NCBI RefSeq assembly: GCF_024699985.1
Contig: NZ_JAJONA010000001.1
Coordinates: 124,001-188,000 of the forward strand
Direction: 5' to 3'
From: Phenylobacterium sp. J367
GTDB taxonomy: Bacteria; Pseudomonadota; Alphaproteobacteria; Caulobacterales; Caulobacteraceae
DNA: 64,000 bases
This document shows positions 19,913 through 30,928 of this stretch, one piece after another. The translations under genes and the position numbers were made by a program. A model generated the notes under the pieces. The model made no database searches. It saw only the letters and a list, made by a program, of their open reading frames with translations, and was not told the DNA's origin. Position 1 is the stretch's first letter; the number at the start of each line of letters is the position of its first letter.

Positions 19913-19981
19913 GCTCCGCCTTAGGAACCCGAAGCCGTCTCCTCGCTTTCCCGCGCCTTGAGGGATGCGCCGAGGAGAAGA

Positions 19982-20401
19982 ATGATGCGCAAGCTGATGA
20001 GCGCGGCGGTCGCAGGCCTCGCCGTCGTGGGCGGTGCGGCGGCGATCGCCACCACCGCCGAAGCCCAGCGGTACGGCGGCTACTACTACGGCCCGCCGAC
20101 CCCGTACGGCAACTATTACAACCGCCCCTACGACTACAACCGCTACGGCCAGCCCTACGGCTACAACGGCAACGATCCGGTGGCCGCCGGCATGGCCGCC
20201 TTGGGCTCGGTGCTCGGGCTGAACATGCAAGGCGCCTACGGCGGCGGCGGCTATGGATACGGCGTGCCCGTGGACCGCTACGGCCCCGACCCGAACGGCA
20301 TGATCGGCCCCGACGGCCGGAAGATCAAATGCAAGCTCCGCCGGACCTACGACCGGTACTACAACGGCTACGTGACCCGCCGGGAGTGCTGGAGCCGGTA
20401 G
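19982..20401 (+). CDS. secreted Gly/Tyr-rich small protein
   Basis: 139 residues from MMRKLM, with GAGGAGAAG upstream. A Sec signal peptide ending AEA-Q is followed by repeats of Tyr/Gly/Asn/Pro (YGNYYNRPYDYNRYGQPYGY). The C-terminal part has two Cys (IKCKLRRTYDRYYNGYVTRRECW), a pattern common in Caulobacterales periplasmic proteins. No known function. A terminator follows. Confidence 0.65.
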   Translation: MMRKLMSAAVAGLAVVGGAAAIATTAEAQRYGGYYYGPPTPYGNYYNRPYDYNRYGQPYGYNGNDPVAAGMAALGSVLGLNMQGAYGGGGYGYGVPVDRYGPDPNGMIGPDGRKIKCKLRRTYDRYYNGYVTRRECWSR

Positions 20402-20423
20402 GCTTCGGAAGCGACACAGAAAG

Positions 20424-20453
20424 ACGCCCGCGGATCGCTCCGCGGGCGTTTTG
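20424..20453 (+). terminator. intrinsic terminator
   Basis: ACGCCCGCGG and CCGCGGGCGT form a perfect 10-bp stem with a 6-base loop, followed by TTTT. It ends three bases before the stop codon of the convergent low-GC gene. Confidence 0.85.
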
Positions 20454-20456
20454 CTA

Positions 20457-21212
20457 TTAGTCGCTCTCGCTGAGCGCTGTGGCAGCAGCGGCCATTCCAG
20501 ACAAAGTACCTGCTACGTCCCAATCACGGGTCGTAAAAATCACCGAGAAATCCGCGATGAGTGTGACAGCTGCGGTAATCTGTCCGCGCGAGAGGCTCGC
20601 GCTTCTAAACGCGAGATCATGATAGCGGGACGCATCGAGCAACGGCTGTACAATGTGCCTTCGAACAAAGCCGTGCGGAATGACTGAACTACCGCGCACC
20701 ACGCGTTCCACTCTGATTTCCTGAGCTCGAGCATTAGCTAGAACGAGATCGACGACGCGTGGGTGGATCCCTGCCGCGGTCAGGAGCTTATTCTCCATCG
20801 CCATGAAATGTTCGTAGTCCATCGGCGGCACCGCCGCATAAGGGTGTTCTGCTGGGCCTAAGCCAAGCCGCGCTTTGAACTCGGCCCACTTGATGGATGA
20901 AAGGGCTCGGACCCTTCCTCTACGCTTTCGCTCGGACAAATAGAGTTCGCGGACATGGAGCGCATTCCGCTCATTCCGATCGGTCATCGCCTCGACAAAG
21001 TATGCGCGCCGTTGGAAGCCTGGATCGTCGACAAGCCGCTCTAGCAGAGCGGCGAGCCTGTCCGCCTCTCCATCGGACAACCTTACCGCATCATGTGGAG
21101 AATTCGCGCCCGGAAACGGCTCACCGATGTTCTCCAGGAGCAGTCGCGCAAGAAGCGCGAGAAGCTCCTTGTCAGATTGATTGAAAGCAGTCTCGGGCGT
21201 GCGAATTGTCAC
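20457..21212 (-). CDS. unrecognised protein of atypical composition
   Basis: 251 residues, soluble, no signal peptide. I see no known motif. There is a charged N-terminal half (SDGEADRLAALLERLVDDPG; LYLSERKRRGRVRALSS) and a C-terminal helical stretch SRGQITAAVTLIADFSVIF. The base composition is visibly less GC-rich and the codon use less biased than in every neighbour. It sits alone between a terminator and clpB, which points to horizontal acquisition. Confidence 0.6.
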   Translation of the reverse strand: MTIRTPETAFNQSDKELLALLARLLLENIGEPFPGANSPHDAVRLSDGEADRLAALLERLVDDPGFQRRAYFVEAMTDRNERNALHVRELYLSERKRRGRVRALSSIKWAEFKARLGLGPAEHPYAAVPPMDYEHFMAMENKLLTAAGIHPRVVDLVLANARAQEIRVERVVRGSSVIPHGFVRRHIVQPLLDASRYHDLAFRSASLSRGQITAAVTLIADFSVIFTTRDWDVAGTLSGMAAAATALSESD

Positions 21213-21282
21213 GAGGGTCTGGACCTGAAACAGTTCTGGAGGGCGCGGAAATCCAGCAAAGAAACTTCCGCGCCTCCAGCAC

Positions 21283-23865
21283 TCAGTGCACCTTGGCCCG
21301 GCCGATGGCGAGGCCGTCGCCGGTGGAGCCGACCTCGATCACCTGGCCGTCGTGCAGGTCGCCGGCCAGCAGCTTGCGGGCGATGGGGTCCACCAGTTCC
21401 TTCTGGATCACCCGCTTCAGCGGCCTTGCCCCGTAGACCGGGTCGTAGCCGCGCTCCGCCAGCCAGTGCATGGCGGACGGATCCAGGCTGATCGCCATGC
21501 GGCGGTCGGCCAGGAGCTGCTCCAGGCGCTTGAGCTGGATGCGGACGATATTGTCCATCTCCGCCCGGCCCAGCCGCTTGAAGAGGATGATCTCGTCGAT
21601 CCGGTTCAGGAACTCCGGCCGGAAGTGCTTGCGCACCACGTCCATCACCGCGGGCCTGGCCGTCTCGACGTCGTCGCCGTCGGCCATGTTGGCCAGGTAC
21701 TCCGAGCCGAGGTTCGAGGTCATGATGATCAGCGTGTTGCGGAAGTCGACCGTGCGGCCCTGGCCGTCGGTCAGCCGCCCGTCGTCCAGCACCTGCAGCA
21801 GGACGTTGAAGACGTCCGGGTGGGCCTTCTCGACCTCGTCGAACAGCACGACCTGATAGGGCCGGCGGCGAACGGATTCCGTCAGCGCCCCGCCCTCGTC
21901 GTAGCCGACGTAGCCGGGGGGCGCCCCGATCATCCGGCTGACCGAGTGCTTCTCCATGTACTCGCTCATGTCGAGGCGGGTGACGGCCGTCTCGTCGTCG
22001 AACAGGAACTCGGCCAGCGCCTTGGTCAGCTCGGTCTTGCCGACCCCGGTGGGGCCGAGGAACAGGAACGAGCCGATCGGACGGTTGGGGTCCTTCAGGC
22101 CGGCGCGGGCGCGGCGCACGGCGTCGGAGACGGCCAGCAGCGCCTCCTCCTGGCCGACCACGCGGTCGCGCAGCTTGTCCTCCATCTGGAGCAGCTTCTC
22201 GCGCTCGCCCTCGAGCATCTTCTCGACGGGCACGCCGGTCCAGCGGGAGACCACGGCGGCGATCTGTTCGGCGTCGACCACCTCGGGCGAGACGGCGTCG
22301 GCCTCCGCATTGGCCTCGGCGTCGGCCAGGCGCTTCTCGAGCGCCGGGATCTCGCCATAGGCGATCTCGGAGGCGCGCTGCAGGTCGCCGCGGCGCTGGA
22401 CGTTGACCAGCTCGGCGCGCAGGCGGTCCAGGGCCTCGCGGGCCTGGGCGGCGGCGCCGACCTTCTCCTTTTCCGCGCGCCAGCGGGCGGTCATCTCGGC
22501 GCTTTCGCCTTCAAGCTCGCGCAGCTCCTCCTCCAGCTTCTCCAGCCGGGCCTTGGAGGCGGCGTCCGTCTCCTTGGTGAGGGCTTCGCGCTCGATCTTG
22601 AGCTGCACGACGCGGCGGTCGATCTCGTCCAGCTCCTCGGGCTTCGAGTCCACCGCCATGCGCACGCGGCTGGCGGCCTCGTCCACGAGGTCGATGGCCT
22701 TGTCCGGCAGGAAGCGGTCGGTGATGTAGCGGTTCGAGAGCGTGGCCGCGGCGACGATGGCGCTGTCGGAGATACGCACCCCGTGGTGGACCTCGTACTT
22801 CTCCTTCAGGCCGCGCAGGATGGAGATGGTGTCCTCCACGGTCGGCTCCTGGACCATCACCGGCTGGAAGCGGCGGGCGAGCGCGGCGTCCTTCTCGACG
22901 TGCTTGCGGTACTCGTCGAGCGTGGTCGCGCCGACGCAGTGCAGCTCGCCGCGGGCCAGGGCGGGCTTCAGCAGGTTGGAGGCGTCCATGGCGCCCTCGG
23001 TCTTCCCGGCGCCGACGAGGGTGTGCATCTCGTCGATGAACAGGATGATCGAGCCCTCGGCCTGGGTGACCTCGTTGAGCACGGCCTTGAGCCGCTCCTC
23101 GAACTCGCCGCGGTACTTCGCGCCGGCGATCAGGGAGCCCATGTCGAGCGCGTGGAGCTGCTTGTCCTTCAGGCTCTCCGGCACGTCGCCGTTGACGATG
23201 CGCAGGGCCAGGCCCTCGACGATGGCGGTCTTGCCGACGCCGGGCTCGCCGATGAGGACGGGGTTGTTCTTGGTGCGCCGCGACAGGACCTGGATGGTCC
23301 GGCGGATCTCCTCGTCGCGGCCGATCACGGGATCGAGCTTGCCATCGCGGGCGGCCTGGGTCAGGTCGCGGGCGTAGCGCTTGAGCGCGTCATAGCCCTC
23401 CTCGGCCGAGGCGCTGTCGGCGGTCTTGCCCTTGCGCAGGTCGGAGGCGGCGCCTTCCAGCGCCTTGGTGTCGACGCCGGCGGACTTCAGCGCGGCGGCG
23501 GCCTCGCCGCCTTCCTTGGCAATGGCGATCAGCAGGCGCTCGGTGGTGACGAAGGCGTCGCCGGCCGCCTTGGCGCCGGCCTCGGCGTCGGCGAACACGC
23601 GCGCCGTCTCGGGTTTCATGTAGAGCTGGCCGGAGCCGCCCTCGACCTTCGGCAGCTTGCCGAGCTGGGCGTCGACGGCCTTGTCGGCTTCGTCGGGCCG
23701 GCCGCCGGCGCTCTGGATCAGGGCGCGCGTCAGGCCGTCGCGCTCCTCCAGCAGCACCTTCAGAAGGTGCTCCGGCGCGAGCTGCTGGTGGCGCCTGGCC
23801 AGCGCCAGGCTCTGGGCCGACTGGATCGCCTGCTTGGCGCGGTCGGAATAGATGTCGATGTTCAA
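21283..23865 (-). CDS. clpB: ATP-dependent disaggregase ClpB
   Basis: 860 residues, the family length. ClpB works with DnaK to resolubilise aggregated proteins after heat shock. It has an N-domain ([16 protein letters not shown]) and NBD1 with Walker A GEPGVGKT (about residue 205). The coiled-coil M-domain lies at about 410-520, and NBD2 carries [19 protein letters not shown] and ends near [20 protein letters not shown]. The start is TTG at 23865 ([13 protein letters not shown]) with GGGGACCAG upstream; other ClpB proteins begin MNIE/[10 protein letters not shown]. Confidence 0.93.
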   Translation of the reverse strand: MNIDIYSDRAKQAIQSAQSLALARRHQQLAPEHLLKVLLEERDGLTRALIQSAGGRPDEADKAVDAQLGKLPKVEGGSGQLYMKPETARVFADAEAGAKAAGDAFVTTERLLIAIAKEGGEAAAALKSAGVDTKALEGAASDLRKGKTADSASAEEGYDALKRYARDLTQAARDGKLDPVIGRDEEIRRTIQVLSRRTKNNPVLIGEPGVGKTAIVEGLALRIVNGDVPESLKDKQLHALDMGSLIAGAKYRGEFEERLKAVLNEVTQAEGSIILFIDEMHTLVGAGKTEGAMDASNLLKPALARGELHCVGATTLDEYRKHVEKDAALARRFQPVMVQEPTVEDTISILRGLKEKYEVHHGVRISDSAIVAAATLSNRYITDRFLPDKAIDLVDEAASRVRMAVDSKPEELDEIDRRVVQLKIEREALTKETDAASKARLEKLEEELRELEGESAEMTARWRAEKEKVGAAAQAREALDRLRAELVNVQRRGDLQRASEIAYGEIPALEKRLADAEANAEADAVSPEVVDAEQIAAVVSRWTGVPVEKMLEGEREKLLQMEDKLRDRVVGQEEALLAVSDAVRRARAGLKDPNRPIGSFLFLGPTGVGKTELTKALAEFLFDDETAVTRLDMSEYMEKHSVSRMIGAPPGYVGYDEGGALTESVRRRPYQVVLFDEVEKAHPDVFNVLLQVLDDGRLTDGQGRTVDFRNTLIIMTSNLGSEYLANMADGDDVETARPAVMDVVRKHFRPEFLNRIDEIILFKRLGRAEMDNIVRIQLKRLEQLLADRRMAISLDPSAMHWLAERGYDPVYGARPLKRVIQKELVDPIARKLLAGDLHDGQVIEVGSTGDGLAIGRAKVH

Positions 23866-23936
23866 ATCTGGTCCCCTCGTAGGCGGATGGCCCCGGGTCG
23901 CCTCCTGGAAGCACGACCTGGGCCACCCCCAATTTG

Positions 23937-23956
23937 GTGTTGCCGATGAGCAACAC
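23937..23956. promoter_or_regulatory. 7-bp inverted repeat in the clpB upstream region
   Basis: GTGTTGC and GCAACAC are separated by CGATGA, 72 bases ahead of the clpB TTG. CTTGTG just upstream on the minus strand could be a weak RpoH -35. It is not the CIRCE (HrcA) sequence. Operator or hairpin; undecided. Confidence 0.3.
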
Positions 23957-24050
23957 AAGGCCCGGACACCCGCCGATCCAACCTAGGACTCCACCCAATT
24001 GAGATGCGGCGACGCTGGGACATAGGCTCCCGTCCGCCTCCGGAGTCCAG

Positions 24051-25331
24051 ATGCGTATCCTCCTCACCGCGGGCCTCGTCCTGGTCGCCTCCGCCGCCCC
24101 CGCCCTGGCGGGCGGCTTCTACCTGCAGGAACAGTCGGTGCGCGGCCTCGGCCGGGCCTATTCCGGGGAGGTCGCCGACCAGGGAGCCGCCTCCCTCTGG
24201 TGGAATCCCGCCGCCATCGCGCGCAGCCCGCGCGAGGTCTACGCCGGCGCCCACGGGGTGTTCGTGGAGGCCGAGGTCGCGAACGACGGCTCGACCATCA
24301 CCTACCCGGGCGGCGCCACCCTGCCGGTCCGCGGCGAGGCCCGCGCCTTCAACCCGATCCAGGACGGCGTGGCCCCCAACCTCGCGGCCACGACGCCGGT
24401 GGGCGACCGCTTCGCCGTCGGCCTCTCGCTGGCCGCGCCCTACAACTTCACCACCGAATACCGGACCGGCGCCTGGGCCCGGTACGACGCGCTCACCTCG
24501 CGCCTGACCACCGCCGACCTGCAGCTCACCGGCGCCTGGCGGGCGACCGACTGGCTGGACCTGGGCCTGGGCGTCAGCGCCCAGTACGCCGACGCCAAGC
24601 TGCAGACCGCCTATCCTAACCTCTCGCCCCTGCTGCCCGACGGCGTCTCCCAGCTCGCCGGCGACAGCTGGTCCTATGGCTGGACGCTGGGCGCGCAGGC
24701 CCGTTTCGAGCGCGTGACGCTCGGCGCCAGCTACCGCTCGAAGATGGACCACGACCTCGACGGCCACATCTTCGTGGGCGGCCTCCTGGGCCCGCTGGCC
24801 GCCGCCAATACCGGCGGACCGGGAAGCGCCAGCTTCTCGACGCCCTGGATCGCCGCGCTCGGCGCCCGCGTCCGCGCCACCGAGCGGCTGACCCTCAACG
24901 CCCAGGTCCAGCGGATCGGCTGGGGCGAGTTCGACGAGATCGAGGTGCGCACCGCCGCCGGCGCGACCCAGGCGCTGGACCAGAACTACCGGGACGTGAC
25001 CACCGGCGGCGTCGGCCTGGACTATGCGGTGAACGAACGCCTGACCCTGCGGGCGGGCGTGCAGTACGACCCGACGCCGACGCCTGACGACGAGCGCACC
25101 GCCCGGGTGCCCGACGGCGACCGCTGGTTCTACGGCGTGGGCGCCAGCGCGGTGGTCACCCCGACGATCGATGTGGACCTCGGCGCGGGCTACATCGACT
25201 TCGCGAACAGCCGCATCCGCCACGACACGGTGTTCTACGCCGGCACGCCGGCCGCCGTGACCACGCGCCTGGACGGCGAGGTCCAGGGCCGGGGCTTCAT
25301 CATCTCGGCCGGCGTCCGGGCCCGGTTCTGA
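24051..25331 (+). CDS. FadL/OmpP1 family outer-membrane transporter
   Basis: 426 residues with a Sec signal peptide (MRILLTAGLVLVASAAPALA-GG). The mature protein begins GFYLQEQSVRGLGRAYSGEV and continues ASLWWNPAAIA, the hatch/N-terminal signature of FadL, whose N-terminus plugs the barrel. Alternating beta strands follow and the C-terminus ends in Phe (GVRARF), a barrel-assembly signal. FadL proteins take up long-chain fatty acids or hydrophobic aromatics; the substrate is unknown. Confidence 0.88.
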   Translation: MRILLTAGLVLVASAAPALAGGFYLQEQSVRGLGRAYSGEVADQGAASLWWNPAAIARSPREVYAGAHGVFVEAEVANDGSTITYPGGATLPVRGEARAFNPIQDGVAPNLAATTPVGDRFAVGLSLAAPYNFTTEYRTGAWARYDALTSRLTTADLQLTGAWRATDWLDLGLGVSAQYADAKLQTAYPNLSPLLPDGVSQLAGDSWSYGWTLGAQARFERVTLGASYRSKMDHDLDGHIFVGGLLGPLAAANTGGPGSASFSTPWIAALGARVRATERLTLNAQVQRIGWGEFDEIEVRTAAGATQALDQNYRDVTTGGVGLDYAVNERLTLRAGVQYDPTPTPDDERTARVPDGDRWFYGVGASAVVTPTIDVDLGAGYIDFANSRIRHDTVFYAGTPAAVTTRLDGEVQGRGFIISAGVRARF

Positions 25332-25605
25332 TCAGCCCAGCGGGGCGGTAGGACGGGTAAAGACGCGGGTGACGTAGCGGACCTGCTCGCCGGCGCTCCA
25401 GATCACGTGCTCGATGCCCGTGATCTCGTGGACGAGGCCCGGGTGGGAACCCTCCAGGTCCAGCGGCTGGAGGCGGTCCCCCCTTGTTCATCGGGGTGAA
25501 CGGATCGTCGCTGTCGACCTTCCAGAGCAGGTCTTCGGCGCCGCCCGGCCCGTAGAGCTCCAGGCTGTAGCGTTTCAGCTGCTCAATCTTGAAGCGGCTC
25601 TGCAT
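25332..25605 (-). CDS. small hypothetical protein (one suspect +1 indel)
   Basis: 90 residues when one base of the C6 run 25478-25483 is removed. The second half then reads DRLQPLDLEGSHPGLVHEIT and ends TRPTAPLG one base beyond the fadL stop. Without correction the tail is a Pro/Arg shadow reading. The N-terminus MQSRFKIEQLKRYSLELYG has an amphipathic pattern. No family recognised. Confidence 0.55.
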
Positions 25606-25650
25606 GGCGGTCTGAACGCGGAACACCGCCCGACCGTTCGCCGCAACGGC

Positions 25651-27565
25651 TCAGTTCGGCGGGTTGTGCTTCTCCAGGAAGGTCACGACGGCGGTCAGCA
25701 TCTGCAGCCGCGTCTCGCCGCGGGTCAGCCAGTGGTCCTCGCCGGGCATGACGACCATCTCGTAGGGTTTGCCCGCCCGCTTCAGCGCGTCGGCCATGAC
25801 CTGGCTCTGGTCGAGCGGCACCACGGTGTCGTCCTTGCCATGCACGAGCAGGATCGGGATCTCGGCGTTGCGGGCGTGCTGGGCCGGGGAATAGGCCGCC
25901 ATCACCGGGTCTCCCAGGTCTTCGGCGCCGATGAACCGGTTCCAGTAGCGGGTCGTCGCCTGCGATCCCGACTGGCGGCGGGAGTGACTGACCTGCCGGC
26001 GCAGGTCCGCGACGCCGGCGACGGAGCCCGCGCAGCGATAGACGCCCCGGTCGTGGGTCGCCCCCGCCAGGGCGGCATAGCCGCCGTAGCTCGCCCCCAC
26101 GATGCAGACCCGCTTGGGATCGACGACGCCCTGGCCGACGAGATGGCGCACGCCGTCGGACAGGTCCGTCTGCATCTTGCGGCCCCACTCCCCGTAGCCC
26201 GCCTTGAGCAGGGCCTCGCCGAGCCCGTCGGAGCCGCGGAAGTTGACCTGCAGCACCGCATAGCCGCGGGAGGCCAGGGCCTGGGACCACCAGTCGAAAC
26301 CGGGGTCGTCACGGCTCGCCGGACCGCCGTGGGCCAGCACCACCAGAGGAAGGTTCCGGCCGTCCCGGCCGCGGGGGAGTGTCAGGTAACCCGAGAGCTC
26401 GAGGCCGTCCGCCGCCTTGAACCGGATGGGCTTGCGGGGCGCGATGTCGTCGGGCGTCAGCCCCTGGTAGACGCCGCCCAGCCAGGTGGCCTTGCCGGCG
26501 TCGAGATTGACCAGGGCGTAGGCCGGCCCCTCTTCCGGCGAGTCCACCAGCACCACGATCTTGCGACGGTCCGCCGACCAGGAGCGCAGCGAGACCCGCT
26601 GTCCCGGATAGGCGCGGGTGACCGACCGCCACATGGCGCTGTCCCTGTCGTCGAAGAACACATAGCGATCCTCGTCGCCGACGAGCGCGCGGTGCCCCAC
26701 CAGCGTGCCGTCCTGGGCGTCGCGGATGGCGTCCTGGTCGTCCCGGAGCGGAATGGCCTCGCCCACGGCGCCGGTGGCGAGGTCCACTTCCCGCCACACG
26801 GGCCGCTCGTCCTGGTGCGTCGCGAACACCAGCCTGTCGCCCTTCCGGCCGAGGCCCACCAGGTAGGGCCGCTCGATCGGCGCGATGACGGTCTGGACCT
26901 CACGCCAGCCGAGCCCGTTGCGGACCCGGAGCGCCCAGCGGCCGGACTGCGGGTCGTAGACTTCCTGGGCGATGGGCTCGCCGTCGGCGCCCACAAGCCA
27001 GTCCCGCGTGTGATCCGTTCCTTCCGCCACCAGGGCGCTGCGGCCGCTGTCGAGATCGATCTTGAACACCGACAGGCGGCCGCGGCCGCCGGCGAATTTC
27101 ACCCCTGGACGAACACCGTCGGCTCCCCCGGTAGGTGCGCACCACCGGCATGTCGAAGATCGTGTTCATCCCGTAGTAGACGTCGCGCATCAACGGCCGG
27201 CCCTTCTGGGTCTCGATGTTGATGGCGGAGAGCATCAGCCATTCCCGCCGGCCGCCGACGATGCCCACCGGCATGGCGGTCGCGGAGTGCACGATGAGGA
27301 TGTGCCGGTCCCCGGCCCACTGGACGGCGCGCACCTTCACCGCGCCCGCGGCCGCCCGCAGCAGGAACTTGCCTGTGGCGATCTCCTTGACGACGACCAT
27401 GCGCTGGACGCCATCGGACACGACCACTGCATAGGCATGGCCGCTCGGCGACAGCGAGACGTCCTCGATCGTCGGCAGCTTGCCGTAGGCTTCCAGCGGC
27501 GCGGCGACCGCGGGCGCGGCCACGAGCGCCGCAAGCGCCGCGAGAAGGCTCAGAAGGCGGACCAT
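25651..27565 (-). CDS. S9 prolyl-oligopeptidase-family peptidase, copy 1 (two suspect -1 indels)
   Basis: 638 residues restored. A signal peptide (LLSLLAALAALVAAPAVA-A) suggests export. An N-terminal beta-propeller is followed by an alpha/beta hydrolase domain with the catalytic Ser in GASYGGYAALAG, Asp in LLVHGKDDTVVPLDQ and His in PGEDHWLTRGETR. Two bases are missing, in the C5 run 27125-27129 and the C4 run 27102-27105. With both restored the join reads TYRGEPTVFVQG then VKFAGGRG. A paralogue of identical restored length lies 22 bases upstream. Confidence 0.85.
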
Positions 27566-27587
27566 GCGTTTCCTCCCCAGGACGCGC

Positions 27588-29505
27588 TCAGTTCGGCGGG
27601 TTGTGCTTCTCGAGGAAGGTCACGACGGCGTTGAGCATGGCGAGCCGGGTCTCGCCGCGAGTCAGCCAGTGGTCCTCGCCGGCCTGCACCACGAGCTCGT
27701 GCGGCTTGCCGGCCTTCGCCAGGGCCTCGGCCATGGTGCGGCTCTGGTCCAGCGGGACGACGGTGTCGTCGCGGCCGTGCACCAGCAGGATCGGGGCGTC
27801 GGCCTTGTCGGCATGCAGGGCCGGCGAGTAGGCCGCCAGCACCGGATCGCCCAGGTCCTCGGCGCCCATGAAGCGGGTCCAGTAGCGGAACGTCGCGGAG
27901 CCGCCCCGCTCACGCGAGAACGAGATCTGCTTCTTGAGGTCCGAGACCCCGGCCACCGAGGCCGCGCAACGGTAGACGCCACGATCGAAGATCGGCCCGG
28001 CCAGCGCCGCATAGCCGCCGTAGCTCGCGCCGACGATGCACACCCGCTTCGGGTCGATGACGCCCTGGCCGGCGAGGTGGCGGACGCCGTCGGAGAGGTC
28101 GGTCTGCATCTTCCGGCCCCACTGGCCGTAGCCCGCCTCCAGCAGGTCGCCGCCCAGGCCGTCGGACCCGCGGAAATTGACCTGCAGCACCGCATAGCCG
28201 CGCGAGGCCAGGGCCTGGGACCACCAGTCGAAGCCCGGTTCGTCACGGCTCGCCGGGCCGCCGTGCGGCATCACGACGAGCGGGAGCCCCTTCGCCGCGC
28301 GGCCGACCGGCGTGGTCAGGTAGCCGGTGAGTTCCAGGCCGTCGGCCGCCTTGAAGCGGATCGGCTTCTTCGGCGCGATGTCCTCGGGGTTGAGGTCGTT
28401 GTAGACCGCGCCCAGCCAGGTGGCCTTCTTGGTGGCGATGTCCACGAGCGCATAGGCCGGGCCCTCGGCGGGGGGAGTCGGCGATCACCACGATCTTCTT
28501 CCGGTCCGCCGACCAGGAGGCGAGCGAGACCAGCGAATCCGGGAACGCCGCCTGCACCGAGCGCCAGGCCCGGGCGTCGGCCTCGTCGAAGAAGTCGTAG
28601 ACCAGCTTGTCCCCGACCAGGGCCGCGCGGCCGATCAGCCGGCCGTCGACCGGATCGCGCACCGAGCCCTGGCTGTCGATGCGCGGGATCGGCTCGCCGA
28701 TGGCGCCGGTCGCCAGGTCCACCTCGCGCCAGACCGAGCGGCCGTCGTCGTCGTACTCGGCGAAGAGCACGGTCTGCGGCGTCCGGCCGAGACCGGAGAG
28801 GTAGGGCCGCTCCAGCGGCGCCACGGCCGTGCGCACCTCGCGCCAGCCGCCGCCGTTGCGGATCTTCAGCGCCCACCGGCCGCTGCGGCTGTCATAGACC
28901 TCGTGGGCCACCGCCTTGCCGTCCGGGCCGACGACCCAGTCGCGGACGTCCTCGCCCACCTCGTCGACGAGCACGCTCTTGCCGGTGTCGAGGTCGTAGC
29001 GGAACAGCGTCAGGCGGCTCTGGCCGCTGAAGAAACGGACGCCCTGGACGAACACCGTGGGCTCGCCGCGGAAGGTGCGCACCACCGGCGCGTCGAACAG
29101 GGTGTCCAGCGTCTGCTCGACGCCGCGCAGCACGCGCTGCGGCTTCTGCGACGTGAGGTCGTAGCTGTAGGCGACCATCCACTCGCGCCGGCCGCCGGCG
29201 ATGCCCAGCGGCGCGGCGGTGGCGGTGGCGACGACGAGGATGTGCTTGTCGCCGGCCCACTCGACGCCGCGGACCTTCACGTCGCCGGCGCCGACCTTCA
29301 TCAGGATCTTGCCGCTCGCCAGGTCCTGGACGGAGACGACGCGGTTCTTGCCGTCGGAAACGACGGCCGCGATCGCGTGGCCGCTGGGCGAGATCTCGAT
29401 GTCCTCGATGGTGGGCAGCTTGCCGTAGGCCTCGAGCGGCGCCGCGGCCGCAGACGTCACGACGAAGGCGGCGAACGCCGCAGCCATACTCACGATACGG
29501 ATCAC
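27588..29505 (-). CDS. S9 prolyl-oligopeptidase-family peptidase, copy 2 (one suspect +1 indel)
   Basis: 638 residues restored. GTG start at 29505 with GGGGGAG six bases upstream; a signal peptide follows (VSMAAAFAAFVVTSAAA-A). The propeller is followed by the catalytic domain: Ser near 494 (GASYGGYAAL), Asp near 580 (HGRDDTVV), His near 612 (GEDHWLTRG). The frame breaks in the G6 run 28470-28475; removing one base gives DSPAEGPAYALVDIATKKAT. The hydrolase domains of the two copies are nearly identical, so a tandem duplication produced them. Confidence 0.87.
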
Positions 29506-29576
29506 GCTGCTCCCCCGGATGCACAACCGGAGAGTGACCGAAGAAATGCCCGGCGCGCAAGACGCCGCGCAGCGCC

Positions 29577-30011
29577 CTAGTTGACCTCGGTCTTCTTGGG
29601 CGGCTCGGGCGGCAGGGGGGCGACGGGAACGCCGTCCTCCACGAGGCCCTGCACCTCCTTCGGGGTCGCCTGGCCGTAGATGCCGCGCTGTTCCGACCTG
29701 CCCTCGTGGATGGCGCGGGCCTCCCGGGCGAAGGCGTCGCCCACGTCGTCGAAGTTCTCCTCCACGTGCCGGCGGATCTGGCCCATGGCCTCCATCATCA
29801 TCGCCTGCATCTGCGGCGCGGCCTCACGGGCGGGCGCCGTCTTCTTGGTGCCGGCGACCGCCGGGGCCATGATCTGCTTGCGGACATGCTTCGTGCCGCA
29901 CATCGGGCATTCCAGCAGGCCCGCAGCCTGCTGGTCGTCGTAGTCGGCGGACGAGCCGAACCAGCCCTCGAAGGCGTGCTCGTGCTCACAGGTAAGCGCG
30001 TACTTGATCAT
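29577..30011 (-). CDS. DUF1178 family protein
   Basis: 144 residues. It has the DUF1178 start MIKYALTCEHEHAFEGWFGS and a CPMCGTKHVRKQ zinc-ribbon-like pair, with further Cys only at residue 8. The rest is helical (QIRRHVEENFDDVGDAFARE). Function unknown. The ATG overlaps the stop of the nitrilase-superfamily gene by three bases, an association seen across Alphaproteobacteria, so the two are translationally coupled. Confidence 0.85.
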   Translation of the reverse strand: MIKYALTCEHEHAFEGWFGSSADYDDQQAAGLLECPMCGTKHVRKQIMAPAVAGTKKTAPAREAAPQMQAMMMEAMGQIRRHVEENFDDVGDAFAREARAIHEGRSEQRGIYGQATPKEVQGLVEDGVPVAPLPPEPPKKTEVN

Positions 30012-30848
30012 GCCTGGGATTTGGGGAGCGATGCGGGGCCGGAAAACTCGCGGGCGTTCTTCAGCGCGGGGATGGCGGCGCGGGCCTTGGCCGGCGCCTC
30101 CAGGTCGAGGTCGGCCAGAAGCACGCCGGGCTCGTCATGGTCAAGCACGCCCAGCACCTCGCCCCACGGTCCGACGGCGATCGTCCGGCCCCAGGTGCCG
30201 CGGCCGTCCTCGTGGAATCCGCCCTGGGCCGGGGCCAGGACGAAGCTGCCGGTCTCGATGGCGCGCGACCTGAGCAGCACCTCCCAGTGGGCCTCGCCGG
30301 TCGGCCGGGTGAAGGCGGACGGCACGGTCATCACTTCGGCGCCGGCCAGCGCCAGGGGCCCGGTAGAGCGCCGGGAAGCGCATGTCGTAGCAGACGGTGA
30401 GGCCGAGCTTCAGATCGCCCGCCTCGACCGCCACCGCCCGGTCGCCGGGCTCGTAGGCGGCGCTCTCCCGCGGGCTCTCGCCTGTGGGCAGGTCGACGTC
30501 GAACATGTGCAGCTTGTCGTAGGTGGCGGCGACGGCGCCGTCGGGGGCGATCAGAAGCGAGCGGTTGGCCGCCTTGCCGTCCTCGCGGCGGATCAGGGCC
30601 GAGCCGACCAGCAGCCAGATCGAGAGCTCGCGGGCCGTCTCGCGCAGGCCCTGGACGACCGGATCCTCGCCCAGCGTCCGCAGCTGCGGCAGCAGGACCG
30701 CGCGGTCCCGCTGCAGGATGTTGGTTCCCTCGGGCGTGGCCACGAAGCCCGCGCCCCCGGCCGCCGCCTCGCGGATCAGCGGCAGGACATGGGCCAGCGC
30801 GGCGGCGTGCGTCGCGGGCGTGCGGGTCTGGATCAGGCCGACCTTCAT
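30008..30848 (-). CDS. carbon-nitrogen hydrolase (Nit-type, one suspect +1 indel)
   Basis: 279 residues restored. The nitrilase-superfamily triad is present: Glu40 (ATPEGTN), Lys112 (YDKLHMFDVDL) and Cys153 (LTVCYDMRFP). The close match to Nit1/Nit2 suggests omega-amidase or deaminated-glutathione repair activity, which is inference. The frame breaks in the G4 run 30355-30358; one base fewer gives LYRALALAGAEVMTVPSAF. It is followed by DUF1178 with overlapping start and stop. Confidence 0.88.
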
Positions 30849-30928
30849 GGTCCTATCATAGGCCAAGCACGGCTTGCGCCGAGCGGAAGCTTGCGTCCTG
30901 ATGGCCTCTCCACTTGGGAGGAAACAAG

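Noticed and set aside
21286..23949. 887-codon open frame on the plus strand opposite clpB
   Set aside because: It is the antisense shadow of a GC-rich gene; the product is Val/Gly/Arg/Asp-rich without any domain, and clpB is unambiguous.
23937..23956. CIRCE element ahead of clpB
   Set aside because: The inverted repeat GTGTTGC/GCAACAC does not match TTAGCACTC-N9-GAGTGCTAA.
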